A DNA stretch of 31,837 nt from Thraustochytrium sp. TN22 (lineage: Eukaryota; Sar; Bigyra; Thraustochytrida; Thraustochytriidae): contig JABLUY010000331.1 of the NCBI GenBank assembly GCA_013306675.1, forward strand, positions 1 to 31,837. Reading direction: 5' to 3'. Of the stretch, positions 9,819 to 18,370 are shown piece after piece. A program made the translations under genes and the position numbers. Every line of letters begins with the position of its first letter. Positions within the stretch are counted from its first letter, which is position 1. A model generated the notes under the pieces. The model was given only the letters and a program-made list of their open reading frames with translations. It had not been told where the DNA came from and searched no databases.

Positions 9819-12343
9819 GCGGCGATGGAGCGCTTCTGGAGGTAATACTTGCGCTTCATGTCCTGGAGCTCGCGCGAAATGCGCTCAATCTCGAACTTGT
9901 ACTCGTTGACCTGGGCCTGGTGCATGTTGAGCTCGGAAGCCATAGCCTTCATCTGGCGCGTCTTGTCCTTGAGTGTCTGCTGGTAGACGGAGAGCTGCTC
10001 GGCCACCTCGGGACCCGGCTGGCGCGCCAAGATGGCCTTGAGCTCGGCGTAGAGCTTCTCCTTCTCCTGGATGACAATGTCCTTCTCCACGACCTGCTCC
10101 GTCTTGGCAATGAGGCGCTTCTGCAGCGTCTGGATCTTCTGGATCATCTCGTAGGTGGCCGGGTCCGAGCCCTCGAGCTTGCGCCAGCGGTGGACGTTCA
10201 TCGGGTTCTCCAGCTCCTCGGAGAGCGCCTTGACCTTGGTCTTCTCCTGCAACAGCTCGCGCTGCAGATTGAAGATCTCGCGGCGCAGGTCGCCCACGCA
10301 ACCGCCCTGGTTCTTGTTGATGCCAAGCTGACGCTTCATGTCGGAGATCTTGAGCTTGAGCACGCGGATGTCTTGCATGCGCTCACGGTACTGCGTCTCA
10401 CCGTTGCGCAGCGTGGACTGCTGAATCTTAATCTTCTCGTAGAGCAGTGCGAGCTCGTCGTTGCGCCGGATGAGCTGCGTGCCGAGAATGTCGCGCTCGT
10501 TGATGACCTGGTCGTACTCCTTGCGCTGGCGTAGCGCCTCGTCATCCATCTTCTGGATCATGTGCGTCAGCTTGAGGATCTCGGCGTTCTGCGCGTTGAT
10601 GGTTTGCTCGTTCGCCTCGAGCAGATTCTTCATCTTGCTCAGCTCGTTCTTGAGCTGCTCCTTCTGCTTCTCCACCTTCTGGTGGTCGAAATGCTCCTTG
10701 ACCAGCGCGTGATCCTTGGCGGTGATCTCCTCCTTGAGCTGCTCCACTTGGTGGTTCATGATCTTGAACTTGCGCTTCATCTCCGCGATCTCGTCCTGGC
10801 TCTCGATCAGGTTCTTGCTGTATAGGTTGCGGTCCGACCGCACCGCCTCGTACAGCTGCTGCTGCTGCTTGAGCCGCGCCTCGCCCTCCGCCACCTTCTT
10901 CTGCATCTCGCCCATCTGCATCTCCTTGAGCTTGATCTGCTCCAGCGCCTGCTGGAACTTCGCGCCCGCCTCGCTCGCCTCGATGCCGTACTTCTCGCGG
11001 TCCTTCTCCAGCTGGTAGATGAGCTTGCGCTGCTTGCTGGCCTCTTGCTTGAATGCGTAGATCTCGTTCTCCAGGTTCTTGCTCGTGCGCTCGCCCACCT
11101 TGACCTGGTCCGCGACCACCTTGGTCTTGTGCTGCTCGCGGCTCACTGCCTTCTCCTGCAACTCAAGCCCGCGCTTGAGGGAGTCGACCTCCTTCTCCTT
11201 GCCATCCTCGCGCTTCCGCCCGTCCTGCAGCTCCTTCTGCAGCTGCGCGATCTGGTTCTGCAGGTTCAACTGCGCCGCCTTGTGGTCCTCGATCGTCTGC
11301 CGGAGCGCCAGCCCGCCCTTCTTTTCCTTGTCGAACTTGCGCTTGGCCAGCTCAAGCTCGTTCGCAACCTTGGTCACCTCCAGATGCCGCCGCTTCAGGT
11401 CGTCCTGCAGGCCGTGTTTCTCCGCGGCCAGCTGGCGCGTCTGCAGCTGCTGCGCTTCCACCTCATCTGTCAGCTTCTGCGCCTTCTGCGAGAGCGCCTC
11501 GTAGTCGCGCAGGTACTTGTCGCACGTGCCGCGCGCCTCCTTGAGGCTCGCCTCGAGCCGCGCAGTCTCCTCCTCGGCCTCGCGGAGCGACGCCTGCTGC
11601 GCGTCGCCCTCCTGGTGCTTGTGCTCCAGCCGGATCTTGAGGTCCTTCATCTCCTTGTCCAGCCGCTCACGCCGCCGCGCGTCGCGCTGCTGCTCCGCGG
11701 CCTTGGTCTCCAGTTGGTCGTGCAGCTCGCGCTGCGTCTCCTGCAGGCGCGCGCGCTCCTGGCGCCCCTGCTCGATGGTTTCGACCAGGTCGTCCGCGCG
11801 CGCGTTCAGGTCGCGAATCGTCAGCGCCTGCTCGTCGTTCTTGCGCGCCAGCTCGTCGCGCTCCTTGGTGAGCTCGTTCAGCGTGTTCTCCTGCCCCATG
11901 GACAGCCCAGCGCCCTGCTCCACGAGCCTGCTCAGGTTCACAATCTCATCCTTGAGGTTTTGGATCGTCTCCTTGGCCGTGCGCTCCTTCTCGTGGCTCG
12001 CGTCCACCATCTTCCACGCCTTCTCGATCTCCTTTTTCAGGCTCGAGATCGTGCCCTGGTCCTCCTGGCTCAGCTTGAGTGCTGTCTGCACCTTGGCCGC
12101 ATTGTTCACGATCTCGCTGTTGAGCTCCCGGCACTTTTTGATGAGTCGCTTCTCCTGCTCGTGGCTCTTCTTCAGCGCGCGGTGCAGCTTCTCGTACTCG
12201 AGCCGGAACTTCTCCAGGCTCTTGTCGCCCACCAGCTCGCCCAGCACCTCCTGGAAGTCCTTCTCGAGCGCCTCGAACGCGGACGACTCGAATTCGCCGA
12301 CGCCCTCCTCCAGCCCCTCCTTGAGCCCCTCATCCGCGCTCAT
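9665..12343 (-). CDS. CFAP58: Cilia- and flagella-associated protein 58 (CFAP58/CCDC147)
   Basis: An 892-residue, almost wholly coiled-coil axonemal protein needed for motile flagella in animals and algae. The N-terminus has the family blocks FEALEKDFQEVLGEL, GDKSLEKFRLEYEKLH, CRELNSEIV and KKEIEKAWKMVD. The middle has YEAVRSDRNLYSKNL near 495-510 and ERDILGTQLIRRNDELALLYEKI. The C-terminal part has ENPMNVHRWRKLEGSDP near 714-728, LQKRLI and ARQPGPEVAEQL. These match animal CFAP58 in order and spacing. The last 50 residues are specific to this organism and include a poly-Q run near 843-853. The start at ATG 12343 gives an acidic leader just before the conserved block. It is divergent from an ASH-domain gene 374 bp away. 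Confidence 0.96.
9784..9815 (-). repeat. CAG run coding poly-Q near the CFAP58 C-terminus
   Basis: A pure CTG run on the plus strand is read as about eleven CAG glutamine codons in CFAP58. It lies outside the conserved part of the protein. Confidence 0.9.
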
Positions 12344-12716
12344 CTTGCCGCCGCCAGAGCGCCGCCGTCAACGCGCGCGCCGCCTCCCGCCGCCGCGCCT
12401 CGCGCCTCGCGCCTCGTCGCACGCAGCGCCCGTCTCGCGCGCCGCCCGCGCGCCCTCCTTTTGGCCTGCTGCCGCCGTCGCAACCTGGCCGCTCGCCGCA
12501 CGACCGGCCACACACGCACGACGACTCCGAGCCTGACTCAGACTCGGACTTGCGGCGAGAGAAAAATCGGCGCACACTCTGAACGGACACCCAACTTGGT
12601 TGAACCTCGCCCCCACAACAACGAGACGAGACGCGCGGCGACGCGCGCACCCCTACTTCCCGCATCAGCTTTTTCCCGAGCCACTGCGCGCACCCCTGTG
12701 GCATGCATGTCATGAC
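12344..12716. promoter_or_regulatory. Divergent promoter, CFAP58 (-) / ASH protein (+)
   Basis: A 373-bp spacer between two start codons, without an ORF of its own. It contains GACTCCGAGCCTGACTCAG at 12517-12535 region and GACTCGGACTT at 12541-12551. I looked for an RFX X-box (GTNRCC-N-RGYAAC) and found no good match. Confidence 0.5.
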
Positions 12717-13892
12717 ATGTCCGAGGCGGCGGCAGCGCCAGCGCCAGCGCCGTCGCGCAGGTGCAGGCAGGCAGACGCGCAGTGGCAGACGCGCGGCGCG
12801 ATGGACGGCCGCCGCCAGAGACCGCAGACGGCGGGCGCGGCGCGCAGGCCGCTGCAGGGCGGCGGCATGGTCGGCGCCGCGGTGCTGCTGCAGGGGCAGC
12901 TGGCGCAGCAGCGCGAGGAGGAGGGGGGGGAGAAGGAGGGAGAGCGGCGCCTGCAGCGGGCGTCGCAGAGCTCGACGTCAGAGATATCACCGCCTGCCTT
13001 GCCCACCAGCGCCGCGCGCCAGATGAGCCTGCGCAAACTGTCCAAGACCGTGTCGTCGGCGTCCTTCAAGTCAAGGCTCTCGCTCATCAAGCAGAACGCA
13101 GCCTCGCGTAGCGCGCCCGCGCTTGAGGCAGCGGGTCGCCGGCGGCCGCGCTCCGCCGTGCCGCGGCTCCGCAAGTCGCACGAGCGCCTGGAGCATGAGC
13201 TGCGCGTACTGGAGGATGACCTGCCCTTTTTGAAGAAGGGTCACGGCATCCGCGCGCGTGACCACCTGAACCGTGCAAATCATCACTTTCAAGTGCAGCC
13301 TGGCCTGGTCGACTTCGGGCTCGTGCGGCTCGGCGACACAGCCGAGGCCAGCTTCACCATCCGCAACACCGGCGGCGCGCCGGGCCGCTTCAAGATTTTG
13401 CCCGTGGACGACACCTGCCTGGTGGTCAAGCTCGGCCCGAGCGCCACGCGCATCGCGGCAGGCATGCGCGAGACGGTGCGTCTCTGCTACACCGGCCGCA
13501 GCCTTGGCCCCGTCCGGTTGTTTCTGAGCATTGAGGCCGGCGAGCTGGAGTCCTTCACGTTGCCGGTGCGCGCAAACGTTGTGGCGGACATCCCGGAGCC
13601 GTACTCGCCGCAGGACGCGGACTCGCTGCTCACCTGGGTTCCGCGCTTGCCTTCGTCCTACTTTAACTGGAAGACTGAGGAGCTTGTGGTGGAGAGCGAC
13701 ACGTGCATCTTTTTTGACGTTCATGGCACGACCGACGAGATTGCGGCGCGTCACGAGGAGCAGCGCCGCCAGGAAGCCGACGCCCGGCTTCCGGCTTATT
13801 GCGTCCGCGTCGCCACGGAACGCTCCCACGGGGCCGACGCGGCCGGGGACGCGCTGCACCCCGGCATTGCCGCCTTTCTGGCGCGCAAATGA
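12717..13892 (+). CDS. ASH (ASPM-SPD2-Hydin)-domain protein, function unknown
   Basis: A 391-residue protein. Residues about 190-291 form an immunoglobulin-like ASH/MSP-type domain: FQVQPGLVDFGLVRLGDTAEASFTIRNTGGAPGRF pattern (long form spans nt 13287-13400), then beta-strand-like blocks up to LPVRANVVAD. Such domains are common in centrosomal and ciliary proteins (Hydin, SPD-2, CFAP families). The first 150 residues are basic and low complexity. The region after the domain (YSPQDADSLLTWVPRLPSSY) is not recognised. ATG 12717 is the first good in-frame start; ATG 12801 is an alternative. It is divergent from CFAP58 and convergent with Rpn11 (95-bp spacer). A flagellar role is inferred from domain and neighbour, not shown. 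Confidence 0.75.
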   Translation: MSEAAAAPAPAPSRRCRQADAQWQTRGAMDGRRQRPQTAGAARRPLQGGGMVGAAVLLQGQLAQQREEEGGEKEGERRLQRASQSSTSEISPPALPTSAARQMSLRKLSKTVSSASFKSRLSLIKQNAASRSAPALEAAGRRRPRSAVPRLRKSHERLEHELRVLEDDLPFLKKGHGIRARDHLNRANHHFQVQPGLVDFGLVRLGDTAEASFTIRNTGGAPGRFKILPVDDTCLVVKLGPSATRIAAGMRETVRLCYTGRSLGPVRLFLSIEAGELESFTLPVRANVVADIPEPYSPQDADSLLTWVPRLPSSYFNWKTEELVVESDTCIFFDVHGTTDEIAARHEEQRRQEADARLPAYCVRVATERSHGADAAGDALHPGIAAFLARK

Positions 13893-13987
13893 GCCCGCCC
13901 GCCAGCTTGAAGCGGACAGAACCTGATTGCGGGTTTGCTCTTCCAAGACAAAACAGGTGTTGTTCACAGTTTTCTTCTTGCCCATTT

Positions 13988-14926
13988 TTAGAATACGATC
14001 GAGTCGAGCGAGGTGGTCATGCTCTGGTCGATGTTGTCGGCCATGAGCTCCTCGACGCTCTCCTTGAGGTGGCGCTTGGGGTCGATCTTGCCGACGTTCT
14101 CGATCATGATCTGCTCGGCAGACTTCTTCTCCTCCTCAATGACGCGCTCGTTGTAGCTCTTGGCGAGCGAGACCATGGACTTGACCGTGCTCTCGTTCTT
14201 GCGCGTGTGCTCCTCGTAGTCGTGCGGGACCATGCCGGTGGACCACTTCTTGGCGTGCACGTTGCTGAGCATCTTGATCTCGAGCTCGTTCTTGCGGTAC
14301 GCAATCGGCAGGCTGTAGTAGTGGCGGTTGAGACCGTGGATGAGCGCCTGGATGGACGGCTTGTTGAGGTGGCCCACGTTGGACGTGGTCTGGCGCGGCT
14401 CGATCTGCATCATGGCCTGCTGAGGGTTGATGAGCCGGAAGGCGTCGATGACCACCTTGCCCTTGACGGACTGGATCGGGTCGATCACGACGGCCACAGC
14501 GCGCTTGTTGAGCGTCTCGAAGCTCTGCTGCGTGTTGCAATCCGTGGAACTGAGCCAGCAGCCGAAGCCCGGGTGCGAGTGGTACCAGCCCACCACCATC
14601 TCCGGCCGCCCGGTCTGCTTGAGCGCGTCCAGCATCTTGGTCTGGAAGACCGCGTCCACGGACTCCACGGACACGGACGACCCGCTCTGCGGCATGGCGA
14701 AGACGTCCACCACCTGGATGTGGTAGTCGCTCACGAAGGACCCGAGCAGCAGGCCCATCACCTCCATGGGCACGCCGGCTCGCCCGTGCTTGAGCATCTT
14801 AATCAGCGCCAGCGACGAGATGCTCACCGTCTCCGCCGTGTCCGGCTGCGGCATGTCGCCGCTCGGCCGCATGCCGCCCATGCCGCCGGGGCCGCCCTGC
14901 TGCAGCAGCCTCATCAGGCTCTCCAT
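13988..14926 (-). CDS. PSMD14: 26S proteasome lid deubiquitinase Rpn11 (PSMD14)
   Basis: A zinc metalloprotease that removes ubiquitin chains from substrates as they enter the proteasome. The 312-residue product is full length for the family. Residues 34-60 ([20 protein letters not shown] then EVMGLLLG) include E55. The JAMM motif is intact: [17 protein letters not shown] with H116, H118 and D129 as zinc ligands. Further family blocks are [41 protein letters not shown] and [10 protein letters not shown]. These, with the FAMPQSG block, separate it from CSN5. ATG 14926 matches the usual short N-terminus ([12 protein letters not shown]). The frame continues open upstream on the same strand to 15940, where a membrane segment is coded. 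Confidence 0.97.
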   Translation of the reverse strand: MESLMRLLQQGGPGGMGGMRPSGDMPQPDTAETVSISSLALIKMLKHGRAGVPMEVMGLLLGSFVSDYHIQVVDVFAMPQSGSSVSVESVDAVFQTKMLDALKQTGRPEMVVGWYHSHPGFGCWLSSTDCNTQQSFETLNKRAVAVVIDPIQSVKGKVVIDAFRLINPQQAMMQIEPRQTTSNVGHLNKPSIQALIHGLNRHYYSLPIAYRKNELEIKMLSNVHAKKWSTGMVPHDYEEHTRKNESTVKSMVSLAKSYNERVIEEEKKSAEQIMIENVGKIDPKRHLKESVEELMADNIDQSMTTSLDSIVF

Positions 14927-15500
14927 CTTGCCTCCCTCAACCGCCGCCTGCGCCGCCGCCGCCGCCGCCGCCGCCGCGCCGCGCCGCGCCGCGCCGCGCC
15001 GCGCCGCGCGCTGCCGCCGCTGCCTGCCTGCCGCCGCCGCCGCCGCGCCCGCCGCTCCGCCCGCGCTCCGCTCTGCGCTCTGCCGCGCGCGCCGCGCCGC
15101 CGCCGCCGCGAACCTTCGCTCAGGCTCGCCGGCCGGGGCGGCGCCACTCTCACTGCAGTCACAGCCTGCCGAGCTCGACTCCGAGTCAGTGACCCGCGCC
15201 GGCGCGGCGGCCGCGCCGGTGACCGGCAGGGACGCGGGCGCGGGCGCGGACCCGGACTCGGGCCCCAGCCCAGAGACGGACTCGGACTCGGAGACGCCGA
15301 GGTCGTCGGGGCTGAGCACCGAGGAGCGGCTGCGGAATGAGGCTCGGTTCTTGGTGGATGATGGAGGAGGGTGAGGGCGAAGGGGACCGGGTTGGGCGGG
15401 GGGAGCTGTTCTTCGCCGTGACCTGCTCGTCTGCGCTTCCGGGTCCGGCTTGGTCTGCTCTTCGCGTGGTATGTGGAACATAGCCGACCTGCACCATGCC
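14927..15500. other. GC-rich upstream region of Rpn11 with GCC and CGC repeats
   Basis: This stretch is upstream of the Rpn11 start. It holds GCCGCC runs near 14952-14980, CGCGC runs to 15110, and the GACTC palindrome and repeat at 15177-15187 and 15279-15289. On the minus strand one frame stays open throughout and reads Ser/Glu- and Ala/Pro-rich low complexity. It could be the 5' UTR or promoter of Rpn11, or the 3' part of the membrane-protein gene above it. Confidence 0.45.
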
Positions 15501-15817
15501 TGAGTTAGCACTTGAAAAGCGTGGCGGACGACCTGCTTTGGCGCTCTCTCTCTCTCTCTCTCTCTCTCGGGTTCTCGCCACAAGGACGATGCGTTGGCGA
15601 GCTGGCGAAAGACGAGCGCGTAGGTGAGCACGCCGAGCGCGTAGACGAGAATGAGCGTGAGGGCGATGGTGAAGATGGCTGTGGCCGGGATGGCCACGCT
15701 GCGGTAGGAGAGGCCCAGGATGAGCAGGACGGCGACCGAGAGGATGGCCAGGACGCGCGGGAAAAGTTCGAAGACCTTGTTGACCGTGTCGTGGCCTGCA
15801 CGGTCTGCGTTCCCCAT
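15501..15817 (-). CDS. Candidate small two-helix membrane protein, 3' end unresolved
   Basis: From ATG 15817 the minus strand codes an N-terminus [19 protein letters not shown], a hydrophobic helix at about 20-37, a short RSVAIPA loop, and a second helix at about 45-70, then [16 protein letters not shown] microsatellite turns the frame into Glu-Arg repeats. No stop follows in frame before Rpn11, so the 3' limit given is arbitrary. A consensus branch site TGCTAAC (minus strand, 15504-15510) followed by GTGCAG suggests an intron ending at 15489, but I cannot fix the donor. Two close helices with YALG..Y recall small ER subunits such as DPM3; this is speculation. Divergence from ClpP over 487 bp supports a gene start here. 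Confidence 0.45.
15543..15568. repeat. CT dinucleotide microsatellite
   Basis: About thirteen CT units. It lies just after the second membrane helix of the minus-strand candidate gene, either within an intron or read as Glu-Arg repeats. Confidence 0.95.
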
Positions 15818-16304
15818 CCCTCCGAGTTCTCCCCACGAGCAACTCCGTCGCAATTCCGTCGCAATTTCACGTTTTCCCTTGGTCGCGCAGGGCCATGCAG
15901 GCCATGCAGTACACGTCTTGGGTTCCTGGCGGGCAGCCAATGTTGACGTTTCCAGTGGCGCCCCGCGCCTGCTCTGGGAGCTTTGCCGCCGTCACGGTAA
16001 GCCACCAAGCTGGTTGGTTGCGGCCGCCGTCGAATTGAAGCCACGGTACTACTCATGGCCGCCGTCAACGTGCCGTCTCAACGTCGCTTAACGTCGTCGT
16101 CGCGGTCGTTCTGCGCCGCGGCGCCAATTCTCTATCTTGCCAGGGCGCACGGCGGAGACTCGGCCGCGAGCGACGGCGACGGCGCGCGGCGGCGGCTGGC
16201 GCGGGCGAGTCGCGGCGAGCGCGAGCCGGGCCAGGTGCTCTCGAGCCAGCAGGGCCGCGGCGAGAGTGTGGCGCGGCGGGCGGCCGGAGTTGGCGCAGGC
16301 GGTG
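15818..16304. other. Divergent spacer upstream of ClpP
   Basis: 487 bp between the candidate membrane-protein start and the ClpP start. The frame of ClpP is open back to 16137, but that stretch is Arg/Ala low complexity. I see no gene in it. Confidence 0.45.
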
Positions 16305-17111
16305 ATGTCGTCGACGATGTCCGCACTCGTGGCGCGCGCGGGCCGGCTGGCGGCGGCGCGAGGAGGGCTAGGCGGCGCGCGGGGCGCGTCCCGCGGAGTC
16401 GGCACGTTCTCGTCGCAGCCCCAGGCCGGCTCTTGGGCGGCCAGTGCGCACAGGGCGTACGGGTCCGTGAGCGACGGGGTGGACCCGTCGTGGACCATGT
16501 CGACGCTTGTGCCAATGGTGGTGGAGCAGACGCACCGCGGCGAGCGCGCCTACGACATTTACTCGCGGCTGCTCAAAGAGCGTATCGTCTTCGTGCAGGG
16601 CCCGGTGCATGACAGCATGTCAGCGGCGATCTGCGCGCAGCTGCTGTTCTTGGAGGCCGACCACCCGGAGAAGCCCATCCAGATGTACATCAACAGCCCC
16701 GGCGGCAGCGTGACGGCCGGCCTGGCCATCTACGACACCATGCAGTACGTGAACTGCGAGGTTCACACGCTGTGCATGGGCCAGGCCTGCTCCATGGGCT
16801 CGCTGCTGCTGGCCTCCGGCACGCACGGCCAGCGCCGCAGCCTGCCTAACAGCCGCATCATGATCCACCAGCCCTCGGGCGGCGCGCAGGGTATGGCCAG
16901 CGACATTGCCATCCACGCCGAGGAGATCATTAAGTTGCGCCAGCGCCTCGCGGAGATTTACGCGCTGCACACGGGCCAGCCCGTCGCCACCATCATGAAG
17001 ACCCTCGACCGCGACTACTTTATGTCCCCTCAGGCCGCCGCCAAGTTCGGCATCATCGATGAGGTCATCGAGAAGCGCCTCAACTATACCGCCGCCAACT
17101 CGGACAACTGA
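16305..17111 (+). CDS. CLPP: Mitochondrial ATP-dependent Clp protease proteolytic subunit
   Basis: A serine protease that forms the barrel of the ClpXP complex and degrades unfolded matrix proteins. The 268-residue product starts with an Arg/Ala/Ser-rich presequence (about 1-55), then the mature enzyme from about 60 ([20 protein letters not shown]). The triad is intact: S163 in [16 protein letters not shown]188 in [11 protein letters not shown], and D237 in [10 protein letters not shown], with spacings of 25 and 49 residues as in bacterial Clp[20 protein letters not shown] precedes the serine. It is closer to animal and bacterial ClpP than to inactive ClpR. ATG 16305 or ATG 16317 are both possible; the first was taken. 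Mitochondrial targeting is inferred from the leader. Confidence 0.95.
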   Translation: MSSTMSALVARAGRLAAARGGLGGARGASRGVGTFSSQPQAGSWAASAHRAYGSVSDGVDPSWTMSTLVPMVVEQTHRGERAYDIYSRLLKERIVFVQGPVHDSMSAAICAQLLFLEADHPEKPIQMYINSPGGSVTAGLAIYDTMQYVNCEVHTLCMGQACSMGSLLLASGTHGQRRSLPNSRIMIHQPSGGAQGMASDIAIHAEEIIKLRQRLAEIYALHTGQPVATIMKTLDRDYFMSPQAAAKFGIIDEVIEKRLNYTAANSDN

Positions 17112-17460
17112 GCGCTCCATGCGAGGACGCTTCGCACGCCAGGCAAACACCATCCACAACACCACCGACAACGAAGTAGACCAACAACACCACGACCACC
17201 AAACAACAGCACCAACAACAACAACAACAACGATTTGGAAATAATACGCAACCAGGGCTCGATGTAAATTCCTCTTGACGTGTTCTCTGCGCCCTGCCGA
17301 GCCGACCCCGAGCCTCTGAGAGTAGCGGCGCGCAGGTGTTGTGCAGAACATACCCATGGCCTGCCCGCCTGCACTGGCCAGCGTCGCCGACGCAATCTGA
17401 GGCCAAACCTCGCGCAAAACGCAACGCGACGCGAGAACCGCCTGTTTGTCGCCTCGCATC
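17112..17460 (+). other. Spacer after ClpP with A/C-rich and CAA-repeat flank
   Basis: 349 bp between two genes in the same orientation. The first 130 nt past the ClpP stop are A/C rich and include CCACGACCACCAAACAACAG and a CAA run near 17214-17231, followed by AATAAT at 17240. This is a likely 3' UTR; the second half would hold the promoter of the next gene. Confidence 0.5.
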
Positions 17461-18081
17461 ATGGCCCGGCACCAAGCGGAGCCGGAGGACGCGGAGCCGG
17501 AGGCTGCCGCCGCGCTGGCCGCGGCCGCCGAGGCCGAACTCGCGGCGGAGGTCGTCGCATGGGCCGCTGTCAGCGTCCATGCCGAGGCCAGCGGCGACGA
17601 GGACAACGACGACGACGAGGAGGAGGGGGACGAGGACGAGGACGAGGACGGTCGCGCCGGCTACGTGCCGCTGCTATGCGAGCAGGGCGATGACGCCAGC
17701 GAGGAGGACTTCGAGGCGGACGACGAGGCGGGCCGCGCTGAGACCGGCCTCAACCTGGTGCAGGCGGCACTCGCCTCGCTCGAGGCCGACTACGCGGATA
17801 CGCAGCGGGCGCGGCCCATGGCAGAGCTCGAAGAGGAAGTCATCGCGCTTGCGAAAAGGACCCCATTCCAAGACGATGTCGAGGCCGAGGCCGAGGACGA
17901 CAACGACGAAGCCGCCGAGGAGTCGCAGGTCGGAGACGTGGTCGCGACCAAGGAAGTCGCAGAGCAGCCGAAAGAGACTTTTGCCAGCCAGCCCATGGAC
18001 GCGGAGATGGCGGCCAAGATCAAGGGCCTTACGCTCGGCTTTAATCTTCAACTTAACCGCAGGCAGGCACACACGAAGTGA
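17461..18081 (+). CDS. Acidic protein, weak MEA1-like features
   Basis: A 206-residue, strongly acidic protein. Residues 1-45 are Ala/Glu rich, and 45-63 are nearly all Asp and Glu. RAGYVPLL at 65-72 follows. Residues 97-133 could form a helix (LNLVQAALASLEADY), and 178-196 read PMDAEMAAKIKGLTLGFNL. The order acidic stretch, GY.PL, then PMD.e...ik..l near the C-terminus is reminiscent of male-enhanced antigen 1 (MEA1, PF06910). That link is a personal impression from short motifs and could be chance. The start at ATG 17461 has a good context (CATCATGGCC). A shorter name such as hypothetical acidic protein would also be justified. Confidence 0.6.
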   Translation: MARHQAEPEDAEPEAAAALAAAAEAELAAEVVAWAAVSVHAEASGDEDNDDDEEEGDEDEDEDGRAGYVPLLCEQGDDASEEDFEADDEAGRAETGLNLVQAALASLEADYADTQRARPMAELEEEVIALAKRTPFQDDVEAEAEDDNDEAAEESQVGDVVATKEVAEQPKETFASQPMDAEMAAKIKGLTLGFNLQLNRRQAHTK

Positions 18082-18264
18082 GCCGGCATGAGCATGTCAT
18101 TATAGAGAACCATGTACCACTCAGTAGTTTGAAGGCGCTTTGGCAAACACATGGAGTCCGCTTCACTGCACAGTCGAAAGAGGACATCTTGCCATCTACG
18201 GACGCGGGGTTGGCGCGGCTTGGCTTCGGCCTCGAGTACAATTCGCTTGCAAAAGAGGTTGCAA
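18082..18264. other. Convergent 3' spacer
   Basis: 183 bp between the acidic protein stop and the phosphatase stop. Its base composition is more balanced than in the neighbours. No gene is seen. Confidence 0.5.
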
Positions 18265-18311
18265 TCAGATGAGGTCCTCCACAGACACATCTTGAAGGTC
18301 GTCGCTTGCAG

Positions 18312-18370
<59 letters not shown>

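Noticed and set aside
11045-12715. A 556-codon frame antisense to CFAP58
   Set aside because: Leu/Arg-rich shadow of coiled-coil codons; no independent support.
12344-12716. RFX X-box in the CFAP58 promoter
   Set aside because: GTCGCAACCTGG is only partly similar; the inverted half-site is missing.
13988-14926. First reading of the JAMM protein as COP9 signalosome subunit CSN5
   Set aside because: [28 protein letters not shown] and the C-terminal DPKRHL are Rpn11 blocks; length and N-terminus also fit Rpn11.
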